DNA of 64,000 nt, from NCBI GenBank assembly GCA_012727535.1, contig JAAYGU010000147.1:1-64000 (forward strand). Reading direction: 5' to 3'. Below the pieces are notes generated by a model. It had not been told where the DNA came from and ran no database searches. It saw only the letters and a program-made list of their open reading frames with translations. Source of the DNA: Bacillota bacterium (GTDB lineage: Bacteria; Bacillota; UBA4882; UBA10575). This document shows, in pieces, positions 37,649-47,597 of this stretch (position 1 is its first letter; each line of letters begins with the position of its first letter). The translations under genes were made by a program, and so were the position numbers.

Positions 37649-37856
37649 CCCGGCCGGCTGTTGGCGGAAAGCATACTTGAAGCTCTTCTCTCTGCATTCT
37701 TGGCGAGCAAAGGCAGAAATCGGGCCGAGCGACAGGAGGTCGCGAGCCGCTTGCGAGAATTAGGAGGTTCTCTCAAGCGGGGGCCCAGTTTCTGCTGGTA
37801 GCGAGCCTTAGAATGCCAGAAGAGCTTCTTGGAGCCGGAGACAACAGCGGGCCGGG
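37649..37856 (+). ncRNA. Structured repeat element, copy B
   Basis: The same nested fold as copies A and C is present with different paired bases. P1 is CCCGGCC.GCTGTTG / CAACAGC.GGCCGGG (37649-37663, 37842-37856). P2 is GAAGCTCTTCT / AGAAGAGCTTC, 11 bp perfect. P3 is GCATTCT / AGAATGC plus GGC / GCC. P4 is GCAGAAA..GGGCC / GGCCC..TTTCTGC. P5 is GCGAC(AGGAG)GTCGC. P6 is CCGCTTG.GAGAA / TTCTC.CAAGCGG with a loop containing AGGAGG. Porin and uvrC on either side are on the minus strand. One U-G pair in P4 favours the plus strand. Confidence 0.75.
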
Positions 37857-37885
37857 CGGGGTTCTGTCTAAAATTTAAGCTCTTA

Positions 37886-39718
37886 TCATGAGTCCTCCAA
37901 CCCCTCCAACACCGCCCGCGCTGCCGCCGCATTCATCCCTTCCACCGCCATTAATTCTTGGAATGTCGCTTTCTTGATGTTCTGCACTGAACCAAACTTG
38001 TTAAGCAAGGCTTTTTTCCGTTTCGGGCCGATCCCCTTGATCTGATCCAGGGACGAAAAGGTAATCTTTTTTTTCCGTCGGGCACGATGGTGGGTTAAAG
38101 CAAAACGGTGCGCTTCGTCTCTTAAGTGTTGCAAGAGATGCAGGGCTTGATCTTCACAATCTAAGCGTAAGGGTTCCTCTTTCCCTGCCAAGAAGATCTC
38201 TTCTTCCCTCTCTGCTAAACTAATTACCGGTTGCTCGGTAAAACCCAATTCCGTTAAGACGTCCAGAACGGCATTGAGCTGGCCCTTTCCGCCGTCAATC
38301 AGCAATAAATCGGGGAAGGGAAGAAAACTGGGATACGGTTCCTTTGTCTCTAGCTCTTTACGACCACGTAAAAAGCGGCGTTTAACCGCTTCTTGCAGAG
38401 AAGCATAATCATCTCTCCCCGTAACTCCATGGAGCTTAAATCGGCGATAGGCTTCGGGCGATGGTTGTCCAGCGGTGAAGACCACCATCGCGGCGACCGG
38501 CTCTTCTCCTTGGAAATGGGAAATATCAAATGCCTCGATGCGCTGAGGGAGTTGCGGCAGGGAGAGGTGTTCTTGTAAGCGTTCAAGGATTGCTTGATTC
38601 TTTCCTTGGACCAGTCTCCGCCGGTTAATTTCCCTTTTTAAAATGATAGCGGCGTTATCCTGGGCTAAACGCAGCAAACGGAATTTCTCCCCCCGTTGTG
38701 GTGTGAAAAGGCGGACGCGCTGTCGACTACGGGAAGTCAACCATTCCTCAACCGCTGTTTGATCCGGCAAGGAGAAAGGAAGAAGAATCTCTTTCGGGAT
38801 GTAATCCCGATCATCATAATATTGGAGAAGAAAACTACGGAGGAATTCTTCCTCTTCCCCTAAGATGTCAGCGTAGAAAAAGCTTTCCCGGCCGATCAGT
38901 TTTCCCCGGCGGATCTGAAGCAGTTGAATCATCCCGCCGTCCTCGTCGGCGGCAACGCCAAAGACATCGCGGTCTTTGGGCACAGGAGAAACAACCGTCT
39001 GGCGGGCAATCACTTTTTCTAAAGCCCGCAGCTTATCCCGGATTAAAGCCGCCTTCTCATACTCTAGTCGTTCCGCAGCAGCCTTCATCTCAACATTTAA
39101 TTTGGACTGCAAGCCCTCCACATGCCCTTCCAACAAATGACAGAATTCCTCGATTAGTTGACGGTACTCTTCCGCTTCAACTTCTCCGGAACAAGGCCCG
39201 AGACACCTGCCGATCTGGAAGTTTAGACAAGGGCGCTGCCATTTTCCGTCCGTTAATGTTTTTTTACAGGTTCTAATGGGGAAGATTCTCCGTAATAATC
39301 GAAGGATTTCCCGTAAAGCTCCGGCATCTGTAAACGGTCCATAATAGCGGGCACCGTCTTTTTGCGGACGGCGGACAATAAAAACACGGGGAAAAGTCTC
39401 CTGCCAGGTCACTTTCAACCAGGGGTATTGTTTGTCGTCACGTAACCGGACGTTATATTTTGGTTGATGTTCCTTGATCAAATTACATTCGAGCGCCAAA
39501 GCCTCCACCTCGGAACTGGTCGTGATAAAATCTACCCGGGCCACCTGCTCAACCATCCGGGCGATCCGCGGGGAATGGTTAGAAGAAGGTTGAAAATATG
39601 AACGCACCCGGTTCCGCAAAGATACGGCTTTTCCAACATAGATCACCTGATCCTCTTTGTTCTTCATTAAATACACCCCAGGCGCAGTGGGGAGCATCCG
39701 CAGTTCTTCCTTATTCAT
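37886..39718 (-). CDS. uvrC: Excinuclease ABC subunit C
   Basis: UvrC makes both incisions in nucleotide-excision repair. The 610 residues contain the GIY-YIG nuclease (GVYLMKNKEDQVIYVGKA), a Cys-containing segment (RTCKKTL...RPCLNFQIGRCLGPC) and a UVR motif near 205 (AAAERLEYEKAALIRDKL). The RNase H-like 3' incision domain follows (IEAFDISHFQGEEPVAAMVVF), then C-terminal helix-hairpin-helix repeats (IKGIGPKRKKALLNKFGS). Length and domain order are normal. Confidence 0.98.
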   Translation of the reverse strand: MNKEELRMLPTAPGVYLMKNKEDQVIYVGKAVSLRNRVRSYFQPSSNHSPRIARMVEQVARVDFITTSSEVEALALECNLIKEHQPKYNVRLRDDKQYPWLKVTWQETFPRVFIVRRPQKDGARYYGPFTDAGALREILRLLRRIFPIRTCKKTLTDGKWQRPCLNFQIGRCLGPCSGEVEAEEYRQLIEEFCHLLEGHVEGLQSKLNVEMKAAAERLEYEKAALIRDKLRALEKVIARQTVVSPVPKDRDVFGVAADEDGGMIQLLQIRRGKLIGRESFFYADILGEEEEFLRSFLLQYYDDRDYIPKEILLPFSLPDQTAVEEWLTSRSRQRVRLFTPQRGEKFRLLRLAQDNAAIILKREINRRRLVQGKNQAILERLQEHLSLPQLPQRIEAFDISHFQGEEPVAAMVVFTAGQPSPEAYRRFKLHGVTGRDDYASLQEAVKRRFLRGRKELETKEPYPSFLPFPDLLLIDGGKGQLNAVLDVLTELGFTEQPVISLAEREEEIFLAGKEEPLRLDCEDQALHLLQHLRDEAHRFALTHHRARRKKKITFSSLDQIKGIGPKRKKALLNKFGSVQNIKKATFQELMAVEGMNAAAARAVLEGLEDS

Positions 39719-39865
39719 TTTAATCCCCCCTGAAAATACTTTTTTCGAAATAGCTTTGAATAATCCGTGAACAGTGCAGGAAATTACCGTTTTTACGGGA
39801 ATAATACATTAGATTGCCGTACAAAGATTCTGCACAAAATTTAACACAAGATAAGGAGCGAGATC

Positions 39866-40819
39866 GTGAACTACATTAAGAAACTGAACAACTTTTTAAA
39901 CAAACGGATGTATATTATCGTCTTCGTCGGTATCGCAATGGGACTGCTCTTCTCGGCAGAACTTTTAGCTGGGAAGCCCGCCGTCCCTTACATCTTTGCT
40001 TACATTACTTTTACTTTGGCCTTGGGAACCGGATGGAAGGACCTAAAAGGAGTCATTAAATACCCTTTTCCCTTGCTCCTTACCCTGATCTGCCTCCATC
40101 TCATCTCTCCCCTTTTTGCCTATCTCTTGGGGAATATCTTTTATGGCAAAACCTCTTTGCTTACTACCGGGTTGATCCTGACGACCGCGATCCCGGTTGG
40201 CGTCAGTTCTATTATCTGGGTTGGTTTGGCCCGCGGGCACGTACCACTGGCCCTGACTACTGTAGCCGTAGATTCGCTGGCAAGTCCGTTGTCCGTGCCC
40301 CTAGTGATCATGGCGTTTTTGGGCAAATCAGTCGTTTTTGACGCTTCAGGGATGGTAAAGAGCCTGTTTTTGATGATCTTCCTCCCAACAGTTTTCGGTG
40401 TCTTGATTCATGATTTGGGCGGTGAGAAAGTGGCGAAGATGGATCGTTCGGCCCTAGCCCTACTCTCTAAGATGGGACTCTCCTTTGTGGTCGGAGTGAA
40501 TGTCGCCGCCTCCCGGGAGTATCTTTATACCGCGGGTTCCCGCGTGATATTACTCTTTTTCGTGCTGATAATCTTGGTTTCCTCTAATTATCTCCTGGGT
40601 TTCTTTGCCGCTAAACTAGCTAAATTTCCCCGCGAGGTTGCGATGTCTATGCTTTTCCAGGCGGGGATCAGAAATATCAGCGCCGGAGTGGTCGTTGCCT
40701 TGAATTATTTCCCTCCAGCCGCTGCTCTTCCTTGTATTATCGGTTTATTAATCCAGCAGCCTTCGGCCAGCATTATTCTGCATTTTATGGAAAAGAACAA
40801 CCCCCAAATGATTGAATGA
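39866..40819 (+). CDS. BASS-family (bile acid:sodium symporter-like) transporter
   Basis: The 317-residue protein has nine to ten hydrophobic segments and the style of the bile acid/sodium symporter superfamily (ITFTLALGTGWKDLKGVIKYP, TTAIPVGVSSIIWVGLARGH, SMLFQAGIRNISAGVVVAL). Start is GTG 39866 behind AAGGAG. Substrates in this superfamily include bile acids, pantoate, 2-keto acids and pyruvate; none can be assigned. It precedes nrdJ on the same strand with about 37 nt between. Confidence 0.8.
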   Translation: MNYIKKLNNFLNKRMYIIVFVGIAMGLLFSAELLAGKPAVPYIFAYITFTLALGTGWKDLKGVIKYPFPLLLTLICLHLISPLFAYLLGNIFYGKTSLLTTGLILTTAIPVGVSSIIWVGLARGHVPLALTTVAVDSLASPLSVPLVIMAFLGKSVVFDASGMVKSLFLMIFLPTVFGVLIHDLGGEKVAKMDRSALALLSKMGLSFVVGVNVAASREYLYTAGSRVILLFFVLIILVSSNYLLGFFAAKLAKFPREVAMSMLFQAGIRNISAGVVVALNYFPPAAALPCIIGLLIQQPSASIILHFMEKNNPQMIE

Positions 40820-40856
40820 TCATTATCCCAACTTTAAAAAAGGAGGTCCTTCCTCG

Positions 40857-43166
40857 ATGAAGCTCTCTGCGAACGCCCGAACGGTTTTAGAACGCCGTTA
40901 TTTAAAACAAAGGGACGGTCGGCTAGAAACGCCGGAAGAGATGTTGACCCGGGTGGCGAAAAATATCGCCCAGGTTGAAAAGGAATTCTACGGTCAATCC
41001 GAGGCTGAGACCAAAAAGTGGGAGAGTGCTTTTTTTCAACTCATGGATGAACAGAAGTTTCTGCCCAATTCCCCGACTTTAATGAATGCCGGGCATAAAC
41101 TGCAGCAACTAGCCGCTTGTTTTGTTCTACCCATTGAGGATTCGATGGAATCCATCTTTGAAACATTAAAAATCGCCGCTTTAATCCATAAAAGCGGCGG
41201 TGGGACCGGTTTTTCTTTTTCTCGTCTGCGTCCAAAGAATGATCTGGTTGGCTCAACCGGGGGTGTCGCCAGTGGACCGCTCTCCTTTTTAAAAGTCTAC
41301 AACGCCAGTACGGAAGCGGTAAAACAAGGAGGGGCCAGCCGGGGCGCGAATATGGGGATCCTGCGGGTTGATCATCCAGATATTGAAAGTTTTATTGTCG
41401 CCAAAAAAGGAACCGGTGAGTATACAAATTTTAATCTCTCCGTAGCCATCACGGATCGATTTATGGAAGCGCTGGCCAAAAAGGAGAAGTTTCCTTTGGT
41501 TAACCCCCGCACCGGGGCTCCGGTCGCCCATGTTGACCCTCAAGCACTTTTCCGCTCCATCGCTGAAGCCGCCTGGTCTTCAGGTGAACCCGGGGTCATC
41601 TTTATCGACCGGATTAATCAGTTTAACCCTACGCCGCAGTTGGGTCCGATCGAAAGTACCAACCCCTGCGGCGAACAGCCCCTTCTCCCCTACGAGGCTT
41701 GTAACCTTGGTTCGATTAATCTGTCCTTGTTCTGTCGGGAGCAGGCCGGAAGAACCGAGGTGGACTGGGAGGAGTTAAAAGAAACAATTCATACGGCAAT
41801 CCGTTTCCTTGATAATACCATCGATGCCACCGTCTACCCCCACCCGAAGATTGAGTCCCTCTGCAAAGCCAACCGGAAAATTGGTTTAGGGGTTATGGGT
41901 TGGGCGGAGATGCTGATCAAAATGGGGTTGCCGTACAATTCTGAACAAGCCCTGGCTTTAGCCGAAGAGGTAATGAGTTTTATCGACCGTGAATCAAAAG
42001 CGGCCTCCGCCGCATTAGCAGAGGAAAGGGGCGCTTTCCCCAATTTTAAAGGGAGCATGCACGACCGACCGGGACTCCCTCCGTTACGTAATGCCACCAC
42101 CACGACAATCGCTCCCACCGGTTCCCTCAGCATTATTGCCGGAACCACCGGTGGGATTGAACCGCTCTTCAGCATTGTTTTTACCCGACAGATCTTAGAT
42201 AATGACCATTTACTCGAGGCCAACCCGCTTTTTCTCCAGGCGGCCAAAGAGAGAGGGTTCTACAGTGATGAACTGATGCAGCGGATCGCCGAAGAGGGGA
42301 GCCTGGAAAATATCCCTGAGGTCCCAGCCGATCTCAAAGCGATCTTTCTGACGGCACACCAGATCGCTCCGGAATGGCACATTCGCATGCAAGCGGCTTT
42401 TCAGAAGTTTACCGATAACGCCGTCTCCAAGACATTAAACTTCCCCCGCTCAGCTACGAAGGAACAAGTTGCAGACGCCTATCTTTTAGCTTACCAATTA
42501 GGCTGTAAAGGGGTTACTATCTATCGCGACGGCAGTATTGAAAACCAGCCCATGCAACGGGGTTTATCATCAAAATCCGAAACTCCCGCCGAAACCCCAC
42601 CCTCTGCCTCCTTACCGATCGGGGAGTGGGGGAAGATCCACCCGCTGAAACGTCCGGTCCGGTTAGACGGGATTACGGATCGTAAAATCACTCCTGAAGG
42701 GACTTTGTACTTAACTTTAAATTACTACCAGAACCGGCCTTTTGAACTGTTTACCCAGATTGGTAAGGCAGGAACCGATATCATGGCTTTTACAGAAGCG
42801 ATTGCCCGTCTGATCTCCCTGGCTTTTCGCTGTGGAATCGATCCGGAAGCAGTCGCTGAACAGCTCATCGGGATCGGGGGCAGCCGGTCCGTCGGATTTG
42901 GCCACAACCGGGTGCGTTCGGTTCCCGATGCGATTGGACAATTTCTTTACGACTTCCTCCACTCGGTCTCCCCAGGACAGGTCGTTCAGGAACAGTTGGC
43001 CCTCTCTCCGGCCGAAAACCCCGCCTCTACCTCCGGCAATCGACCAAATTTAGCAAAAAATAATCCACAGACGCTTTTTAACCTTTGTCCCGTCTGTGGG
43101 ATGTATACCTTTGCTTATCTCGAGGGCTGTGCCAAGTGTTTAGCCTGCGGACACTCCGAGTGTTAA
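40857..43166 (+). CDS. nrdJ: Adenosylcobalamin-dependent (class II) ribonucleotide reductase
   Basis: This enzyme reduces ribonucleotides to deoxyribonucleotides without oxygen, using a B12-derived thiyl radical. From ATG 40857 (ribosome site AAAGGAGGT) the 769 residues show the ten-stranded barrel with FLPNSPTLMNAG near 65. The radical-site motif STNPCGEQPLLPYEACNLGS is near 268. A C-terminal zinc-ribbon (CPVCGMYTF...CAKCLACGHSEC) completes the chain. An open frame extends 15 codons upstream into the BASS gene, but the strong ribosome site rules it out. No other RNR class is in the window. Confidence 0.96.
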   Translation: MKLSANARTVLERRYLKQRDGRLETPEEMLTRVAKNIAQVEKEFYGQSEAETKKWESAFFQLMDEQKFLPNSPTLMNAGHKLQQLAACFVLPIEDSMESIFETLKIAALIHKSGGGTGFSFSRLRPKNDLVGSTGGVASGPLSFLKVYNASTEAVKQGGASRGANMGILRVDHPDIESFIVAKKGTGEYTNFNLSVAITDRFMEALAKKEKFPLVNPRTGAPVAHVDPQALFRSIAEAAWSSGEPGVIFIDRINQFNPTPQLGPIESTNPCGEQPLLPYEACNLGSINLSLFCREQAGRTEVDWEELKETIHTAIRFLDNTIDATVYPHPKIESLCKANRKIGLGVMGWAEMLIKMGLPYNSEQALALAEEVMSFIDRESKAASAALAEERGAFPNFKGSMHDRPGLPPLRNATTTTIAPTGSLSIIAGTTGGIEPLFSIVFTRQILDNDHLLEANPLFLQAAKERGFYSDELMQRIAEEGSLENIPEVPADLKAIFLTAHQIAPEWHIRMQAAFQKFTDNAVSKTLNFPRSATKEQVADAYLLAYQLGCKGVTIYRDGSIENQPMQRGLSSKSETPAETPPSASLPIGEWGKIHPLKRPVRLDGITDRKITPEGTLYLTLNYYQNRPFELFTQIGKAGTDIMAFTEAIARLISLAFRCGIDPEAVAEQLIGIGGSRSVGFGHNRVRSVPDAIGQFLYDFLHSVSPGQVVQEQLALSPAENPASTSGNRPNLAKNNPQTLFNLCPVCGMYTFAYLEGCAKCLACGHSEC

Positions 43167-43176
43167 GTCAACCGGC

Positions 43177-43374
43177 TTATGGCAATACTTCAATACCGCC
43201 GTTGAGGTCTAAACGAATTTTCATCCGCAACCCGGTGTGAGAAATGAACTGATAGATCCGTTGATCTTTCCCTGCTTCCAGTAAGCGAATCTGGCCTTTT
43301 TTCTTTAAATGGTTTAAAAATTCTTGCCTGTCGTTAACCTTGCTGTTCTGCAAAATAGTAATGAAATTTTCCAG
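43177..43374 (-). CDS. Small protein, probable CTG start
   Basis: A 65-codon open frame reads ENFITILQNSKVNDRQEF after a CTG at 43372-43374 and ends IRLDLNGGIEVLP at TAA 43177-43179. An ideal ribosome site AGGAGGA (43382-43387) lies seven nt before the CTG, with no ATG, GTG or TTG at a usable distance. The middle is Lys/Gln-rich (LNHLKKKGQIRLLEAGKDQR). No family is recognised. The clear ribosome site and sensible composition make it a plausible real gene in the nrdJ/HD-GYP interval. Confidence 0.5.
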   Translation of the reverse strand: MENFITILQNSKVNDRQEFLNHLKKKGQIRLLEAGKDQRIYQFISHTGLRMKIRLDLNGGIEVLP

Positions 43375-43543
43375 AGTGCTTCCTCCTAATCGTTGCTCTG
43401 TTTTCTGCCGTTTTTGCCTATATTTTACTAAATAATGACATAATCGTTTGTATTATATAGTGGACCATCCTACTTGTCAAGACTAATTTTTTAAAATTTA
43501 TCCTTTCGCGGAAGCGGTCACTGCCCCAAAGTTAGTTTCTGTT

Positions 43544-44575
43544 TTACGATAAGCGGCGTTCAATTTTCAATCTGGAATTCCGGGATAATTCTAACTTCTG
43601 CCCTTTGTTTTTACCGGTTAATAGTTTCAACTTGATCTTTTTTAAAGTAACATCACAGACGGTAGCCACTTCCATATTATTTAACAACACTACACTGCCC
43701 ACCGGGTAAAGGGCAACAACCTGAGAGAGGACAGAAACGACCTTAGGATCATATTTTTCCGGGGCTGCGGCCTGTAGTTCCGCCAGCGCGCTATGACTCC
43801 ACATGGCTTCCCGGTAATGGCGGCCGGAGGTCATGGCATCGTAGGAATCAGCCACCATCACTATTTTCGCATAATAATGAATCTGCTCTGCCGTGAGGCC
43901 ACGAGGATAACCAGAACCATCCGCTCGTTCATGATGTTGATAAGCTACGTGCGCGGAGAGGAGACTCAACTCCGGATGCCCTCTCAATAGATCAAAACCG
44001 TATTGGGGATGGCGTTTTACCTTTTCATATTCCGGTGCGGAGAGCCGGCCTACTTTTTCTAAAATCGGATTTTCGATGTAAACTTTCCCAATATCATGAA
44101 GCAGTGCGCCGGTTACCATTTCTTTGAGTTGGCGCCGGTTCAGTTTTAAAGCCTTGCCGAGGAGCACAGAGAGCACGCCTACATTGACCGAATGGAGATA
44201 TGTGTAGTTACTATGGTTCTTGAGTTCAATAATATTATAGACTACACCCTCCTCCATAACTTCGTCCAGCATGAAATCGGCCACCTCAATTACTGCCGGT
44301 AAGTCGAGACTTTGATATTTAGCCGCCCTGATCATACTGTCACGAACAGTGCAAATAGCTTTAGTATAAGTTTCGTCACTGACTGGTCCCCTGAACTCAA
44401 AATCTTCCGGAGTCTCTCCGATATAAAGGAATCTATAATTTAACTCCTTTAATTTCTGCAGATAACTTTTGGTTAATTTCGTTCCTTTAACCAGCAAGAT
44501 TCGTCCGTCATTTCCTAGTACGTTTCTGGCTAAATACATCCCTTCCTGAATCTGATCAATCGGTAGAAATCTCAT
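43544..44575 (-). CDS. HD-GYP domain c-di-GMP phosphodiesterase
   Basis: HD-GYP proteins hydrolyse cyclic di-GMP. From ATG 44575 the 343 residues start MRFLPIDQIQEGMYLARNV, a small N-terminal beta domain, then show the metal site LLHDIGKVYIENPIL near 160. The diagnostic HHERADGSGYPRGLT is near 215 and VADSYDAMTS near 240. No receiver or membrane segment is visible. It is a close paralogue of the gene at 57261-58289, with the same N-domain and motifs. A weak ribosome site (AAAGGA) supports the chosen start over an open frame 27 codons longer. Confidence 0.92.
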   Translation of the reverse strand: MRFLPIDQIQEGMYLARNVLGNDGRILLVKGTKLTKSYLQKLKELNYRFLYIGETPEDFEFRGPVSDETYTKAICTVRDSMIRAAKYQSLDLPAVIEVADFMLDEVMEEGVVYNIIELKNHSNYTYLHSVNVGVLSVLLGKALKLNRRQLKEMVTGALLHDIGKVYIENPILEKVGRLSAPEYEKVKRHPQYGFDLLRGHPELSLLSAHVAYQHHERADGSGYPRGLTAEQIHYYAKIVMVADSYDAMTSGRHYREAMWSHSALAELQAAAPEKYDPKVVSVLSQVVALYPVGSVVLLNNMEVATVCDVTLKKIKLKLLTGKNKGQKLELSRNSRLKIERRLS

Positions 44576-44923
44576 TATGTGTCCCCATTCCTTTATTTTT
44601 TTTGGCGCATAAACATTTAAGGCTAATTCGAGATCTTTTCTTTCTCGACGGAGCATAATAAAATATCATACTGCTTTATATTCCAAATGAGAAATAAATC
44701 CTGTTAAGAAAGAATTATTCTCCCAGATTTACACTCTCTTTTTTAAAAAATTTAATCCCAATTTATTAATCGGCTGAGGTAGTTGATCTTTATTGATTTT
44801 AATTAAAAAGAAAAGCGGTGGATATAAAAGCAGTTTTCTACTATAATTTCCCTAAGGATTGGAAAGCGGACTACTGTCCAACATTCCGTAACTAACGGTT
44901 TAAAGAGGGATGGAGGGTTTGAC
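44576..44923. other. Divergent intergenic region between HD-GYP and tldD
   Basis: An AT-rich 348-nt region with no gene seen. A TATAAT at about 44841-44846 on the plus strand may be the -10 of tldD, but no good -35 is spaced correctly. The minus-strand promoter of the HD-GYP gene should also lie here. Confidence 0.35.
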
Positions 44924-46300
44924 ATGCTTACTGACTTGTCTCAATATACGGATCTGTTTTCCGGTTACACTGAACTACGGTACCAAGAAAATTCCGGCTT
45001 ATCGATCGGCTTTTTGCAGGGAGACAATACGACTAATGCCAAGGGTTCCTCCGGTGGAGTCTGCGCCCGTGTCTATCAGAACGGCTCCTGGGGGTTTGCT
45101 TCCTCTCCCGATTTGACGGCGGAAGGGATTCGTTTTGTCATCACTACCGCTACCAAGAACGCCGCCTTTTTAGATCAAAAAGAACATAAAGCCGGAGCGC
45201 CCCTGCCCAGCAGCGTTTATAATGCCAAGCAGGATTATTCCACCACGAAACCGCGGCTTACCCAGAACCAGTTGGTAGAGTTTATGAAGGAACTTGACCA
45301 GTATATCGCCGCTCGTTATCCTCAAGTAACTAGTAGGTGGGTAAGCTTAAACTGTTCCGAGCAGAAAAAAAGCTTAATCACTTCCGATGGTTCCTCCGCT
45401 TACTCTTTGCTTCCCCAGAGTTTTATCATGGTTAACTTAACCGTCGAAAAGGATGGGGAACCGATTAGCCTTAGCGAAATCTACGGCGGACGCGGACATT
45501 TTGAGGATCTCTTCTCGCATCCAGAAGACCTTTCCCCCGAGATTGACCAGCTCGTTGAGCACTTGATGCAAAAACGGGATGGAATCCATGCCGCCGCAGG
45601 CTTGAAAACATGTATCCTCGCACCGGAAATGGCCGGAATTTTAGCCCATGAGGCTATCGGTCATACAACCGAAGCCGATCTGGTAATCGGTGGATCAATC
45701 GCCGGATCATACCTTAATAAGGAAGTAGCCAGTCCCTTGGTGACCATGGTTGATTTTGCCCATACCGCCTTTGGTGAAACCTGTCCGGTTCCGGTGCAGG
45801 TTGATGACGAAGGAACCAAAGCCGAAGATTGCGTCTTGATCGAAGGGGGGATCTTAAAAGGTTTTATGCATAATAAAGAAAGTGCTGATCGTTTCGGGGT
45901 TTCACCGACCGGTAATGCCCGGGCAAACAGCTATGTGGATGAACCATTAATCAGAATGCGCAATACAGCTATTCTCCCCGGAAATGACGACCTGGCTGAG
46001 ATGATCGCCTCGGTTGATGATGGGTATTACCTCATCCGCACCAACAACGGACAGGCCGACGCAACCAGCGAGTTTATGTTCGGCGTCACCCTCGGTTATG
46101 AAATCAAAAAAGGAAAACTGGGTCGCGCGATTAAAGATACAACTGTTTCCGGAGTAGCGTTTGCCATGCTGAAAACAGTCAGTATGATATCGAAGGAGTT
46201 TAAGTGGTTATCAGGTGGTATGTGCGGGAAAAAACAGTCCATATCCGTTGGTTTAGGCGGACCCGCCCTCAAGTGCGAACTCAAAATCGGAGGTCGATAA
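44924..46300 (+). CDS. tldD: TldD-type metallopeptidase subunit
   Basis: TldD and TldE form a heterodimeric zinc protease that matures or degrades unfolded peptides. The 458 residues carry the zinc motif LAHEAIGHTTEADL near 242 (HExxxH) and the third ligand Cys region SGGMCGKKQ near the C-terminus. The N-terminal ferredoxin-like part is typical (YTELRYQENSGLSIGF). The start follows GAGGGATGGAGGG. tldE follows one base after the stop, so the two are coupled. The true substrate here is unknown; some Tld pairs process microcins or RiPPs, but no precursor is nearby. Confidence 0.93.
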   Translation: MLTDLSQYTDLFSGYTELRYQENSGLSIGFLQGDNTTNAKGSSGGVCARVYQNGSWGFASSPDLTAEGIRFVITTATKNAAFLDQKEHKAGAPLPSSVYNAKQDYSTTKPRLTQNQLVEFMKELDQYIAARYPQVTSRWVSLNCSEQKKSLITSDGSSAYSLLPQSFIMVNLTVEKDGEPISLSEIYGGRGHFEDLFSHPEDLSPEIDQLVEHLMQKRDGIHAAAGLKTCILAPEMAGILAHEAIGHTTEADLVIGGSIAGSYLNKEVASPLVTMVDFAHTAFGETCPVPVQVDDEGTKAEDCVLIEGGILKGFMHNKESADRFGVSPTGNARANSYVDEPLIRMRNTAILPGNDDLAEMIASVDDGYYLIRTNNGQADATSEFMFGVTLGYEIKKGKLGRAIKDTTVSGVAFAMLKTVSMISKEFKWLSGGMCGKKQSISVGLGGPALKCELKIGGR

Positions 46301-46301
46301 G

Positions 46302-47597
46302 ATGGAGAAGCGAGAAACTACCGCTTACTGTTTGAATGCTCTGTTAAAAGCCGGCGCCGAGCAAGCGGAGACCGTATTGTATAACACGGAGCGGACAGAG
46401 TTGAATTACGAAAACGGTGAAATAAACTTGATCCGCACCACTGTTGATACTAAACTCCAACTCTCCGTCATCAAGCAACAGAAACTAGGAAAAATCATAT
46501 TAAATCAGGTTAGCCCCCAAGCCATTACCCAAGCTATCGAGGAAGTAATGACCATTACCGAAGGGGCTAAGCCCGATCCGGCGCATGCGTTTGCCGAGGC
46601 TCAACCGGCGCAGAACTTCACCAAAGGAGCAACGACCCCTGACTTAGACCTAATGTACCAACGATTAAAGACCTTTACGCAAACGGTGGCCGCGCAGTTT
46701 CCCCAGACCTTCCTGCGCAACATCTACCTAAATTTCACCAGGTCTAATAGTTCTTTCCGGAATTCCAATGGGGTAGATTTTACGACACAAAAGGGAATCT
46801 ATCATGTTTCCGCCACCTTTTCCGCCCAGGATGGTGAAGCCTCGTCCTCTTTTAATTATACCGGTTATTCTACTCTTGATCTCAACCAGGAGTTACTGGA
46901 GGGTGGTTCGCTGCGCCTACTTTTGCAGAATTCAAGCCGTGAACTTCATCCTATACCGTTAAGCGGCAAATTTACCGGAGAAATCATTCTCACCCCGGAT
47001 TGTCTGGAAGGTTTCATCAGTTCTTTACTGGGAATCAGTATCACGGACGCTCCTTTAATCACCGGCACCAGTATTTTTAAGGACCAACTTAACCAGTTGG
47101 TGACCAGCCCACTGTTCACACTCTATTCCCGACCGGTTTCCCCGGAAATTGCCAGTGGTTATTTTTTCACCAGTGATGGTTATGCAGCCCAAAACTCCAC
47201 TATTATTGAGCAAGGGGTCTTAAGAACCTATTTATTGAGTCTCTACGGTTCGCGCAAAACCGGCTTGCCGAAGGCGGTTAATGACGGAGGCGCCTATGTG
47301 GTGGCGCCGGGTGAAGAATCGCTCAATACCATGATTAAAGGGGTGAAGAGAGGGATTCTGCTGACCCGCTTCTCCGGGGGACGTCCCAACCGCAATGGGG
47401 ATTTCTCCGGGGTGGCGAAGAACAGTTTTTATCTTGAAGATGGTGAAATCAAACATCCGCTAACGGAGACGATGATTGCCGGTAATTTAGCAGCGCTTTT
47501 CCGGAATATTACCGCGGTCTCCCAAGAACGGGTCAATTTTGGCCATGGGATTTACCCCTGGATTGCTTCTACTGGGGTGACGATTTCCGGCCAATAA
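46302..47597 (+). CDS. tldE: TldE/PmbA-type subunit
   Basis: This is the partner of TldD in the heterodimer; it lacks the metal site but helps form the catalytic chamber. The 431 residues match the PmbA layout: RTELNYENGEINLIRTT at the N-terminus, FRNSNGVDFTTQKGIYHVSA in the middle, and GDFSGVAKNSFYLEDGEI...ITAVSQE near the end. No HExxxH is present, as expected. The ATG lies just behind the tldD stop with GGAGG before it. Confidence 0.93.
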   Translation: MEKRETTAYCLNALLKAGAEQAETVLYNTERTELNYENGEINLIRTTVDTKLQLSVIKQQKLGKIILNQVSPQAITQAIEEVMTITEGAKPDPAHAFAEAQPAQNFTKGATTPDLDLMYQRLKTFTQTVAAQFPQTFLRNIYLNFTRSNSSFRNSNGVDFTTQKGIYHVSATFSAQDGEASSSFNYTGYSTLDLNQELLEGGSLRLLLQNSSRELHPIPLSGKFTGEIILTPDCLEGFISSLLGISITDAPLITGTSIFKDQLNQLVTSPLFTLYSRPVSPEIASGYFFTSDGYAAQNSTIIEQGVLRTYLLSLYGSRKTGLPKAVNDGGAYVVAPGEESLNTMIKGVKRGILLTRFSGGRPNRNGDFSGVAKNSFYLEDGEIKHPLTETMIAGNLAALFRNITAVSQERVNFGHGIYPWIASTGVTISGQ

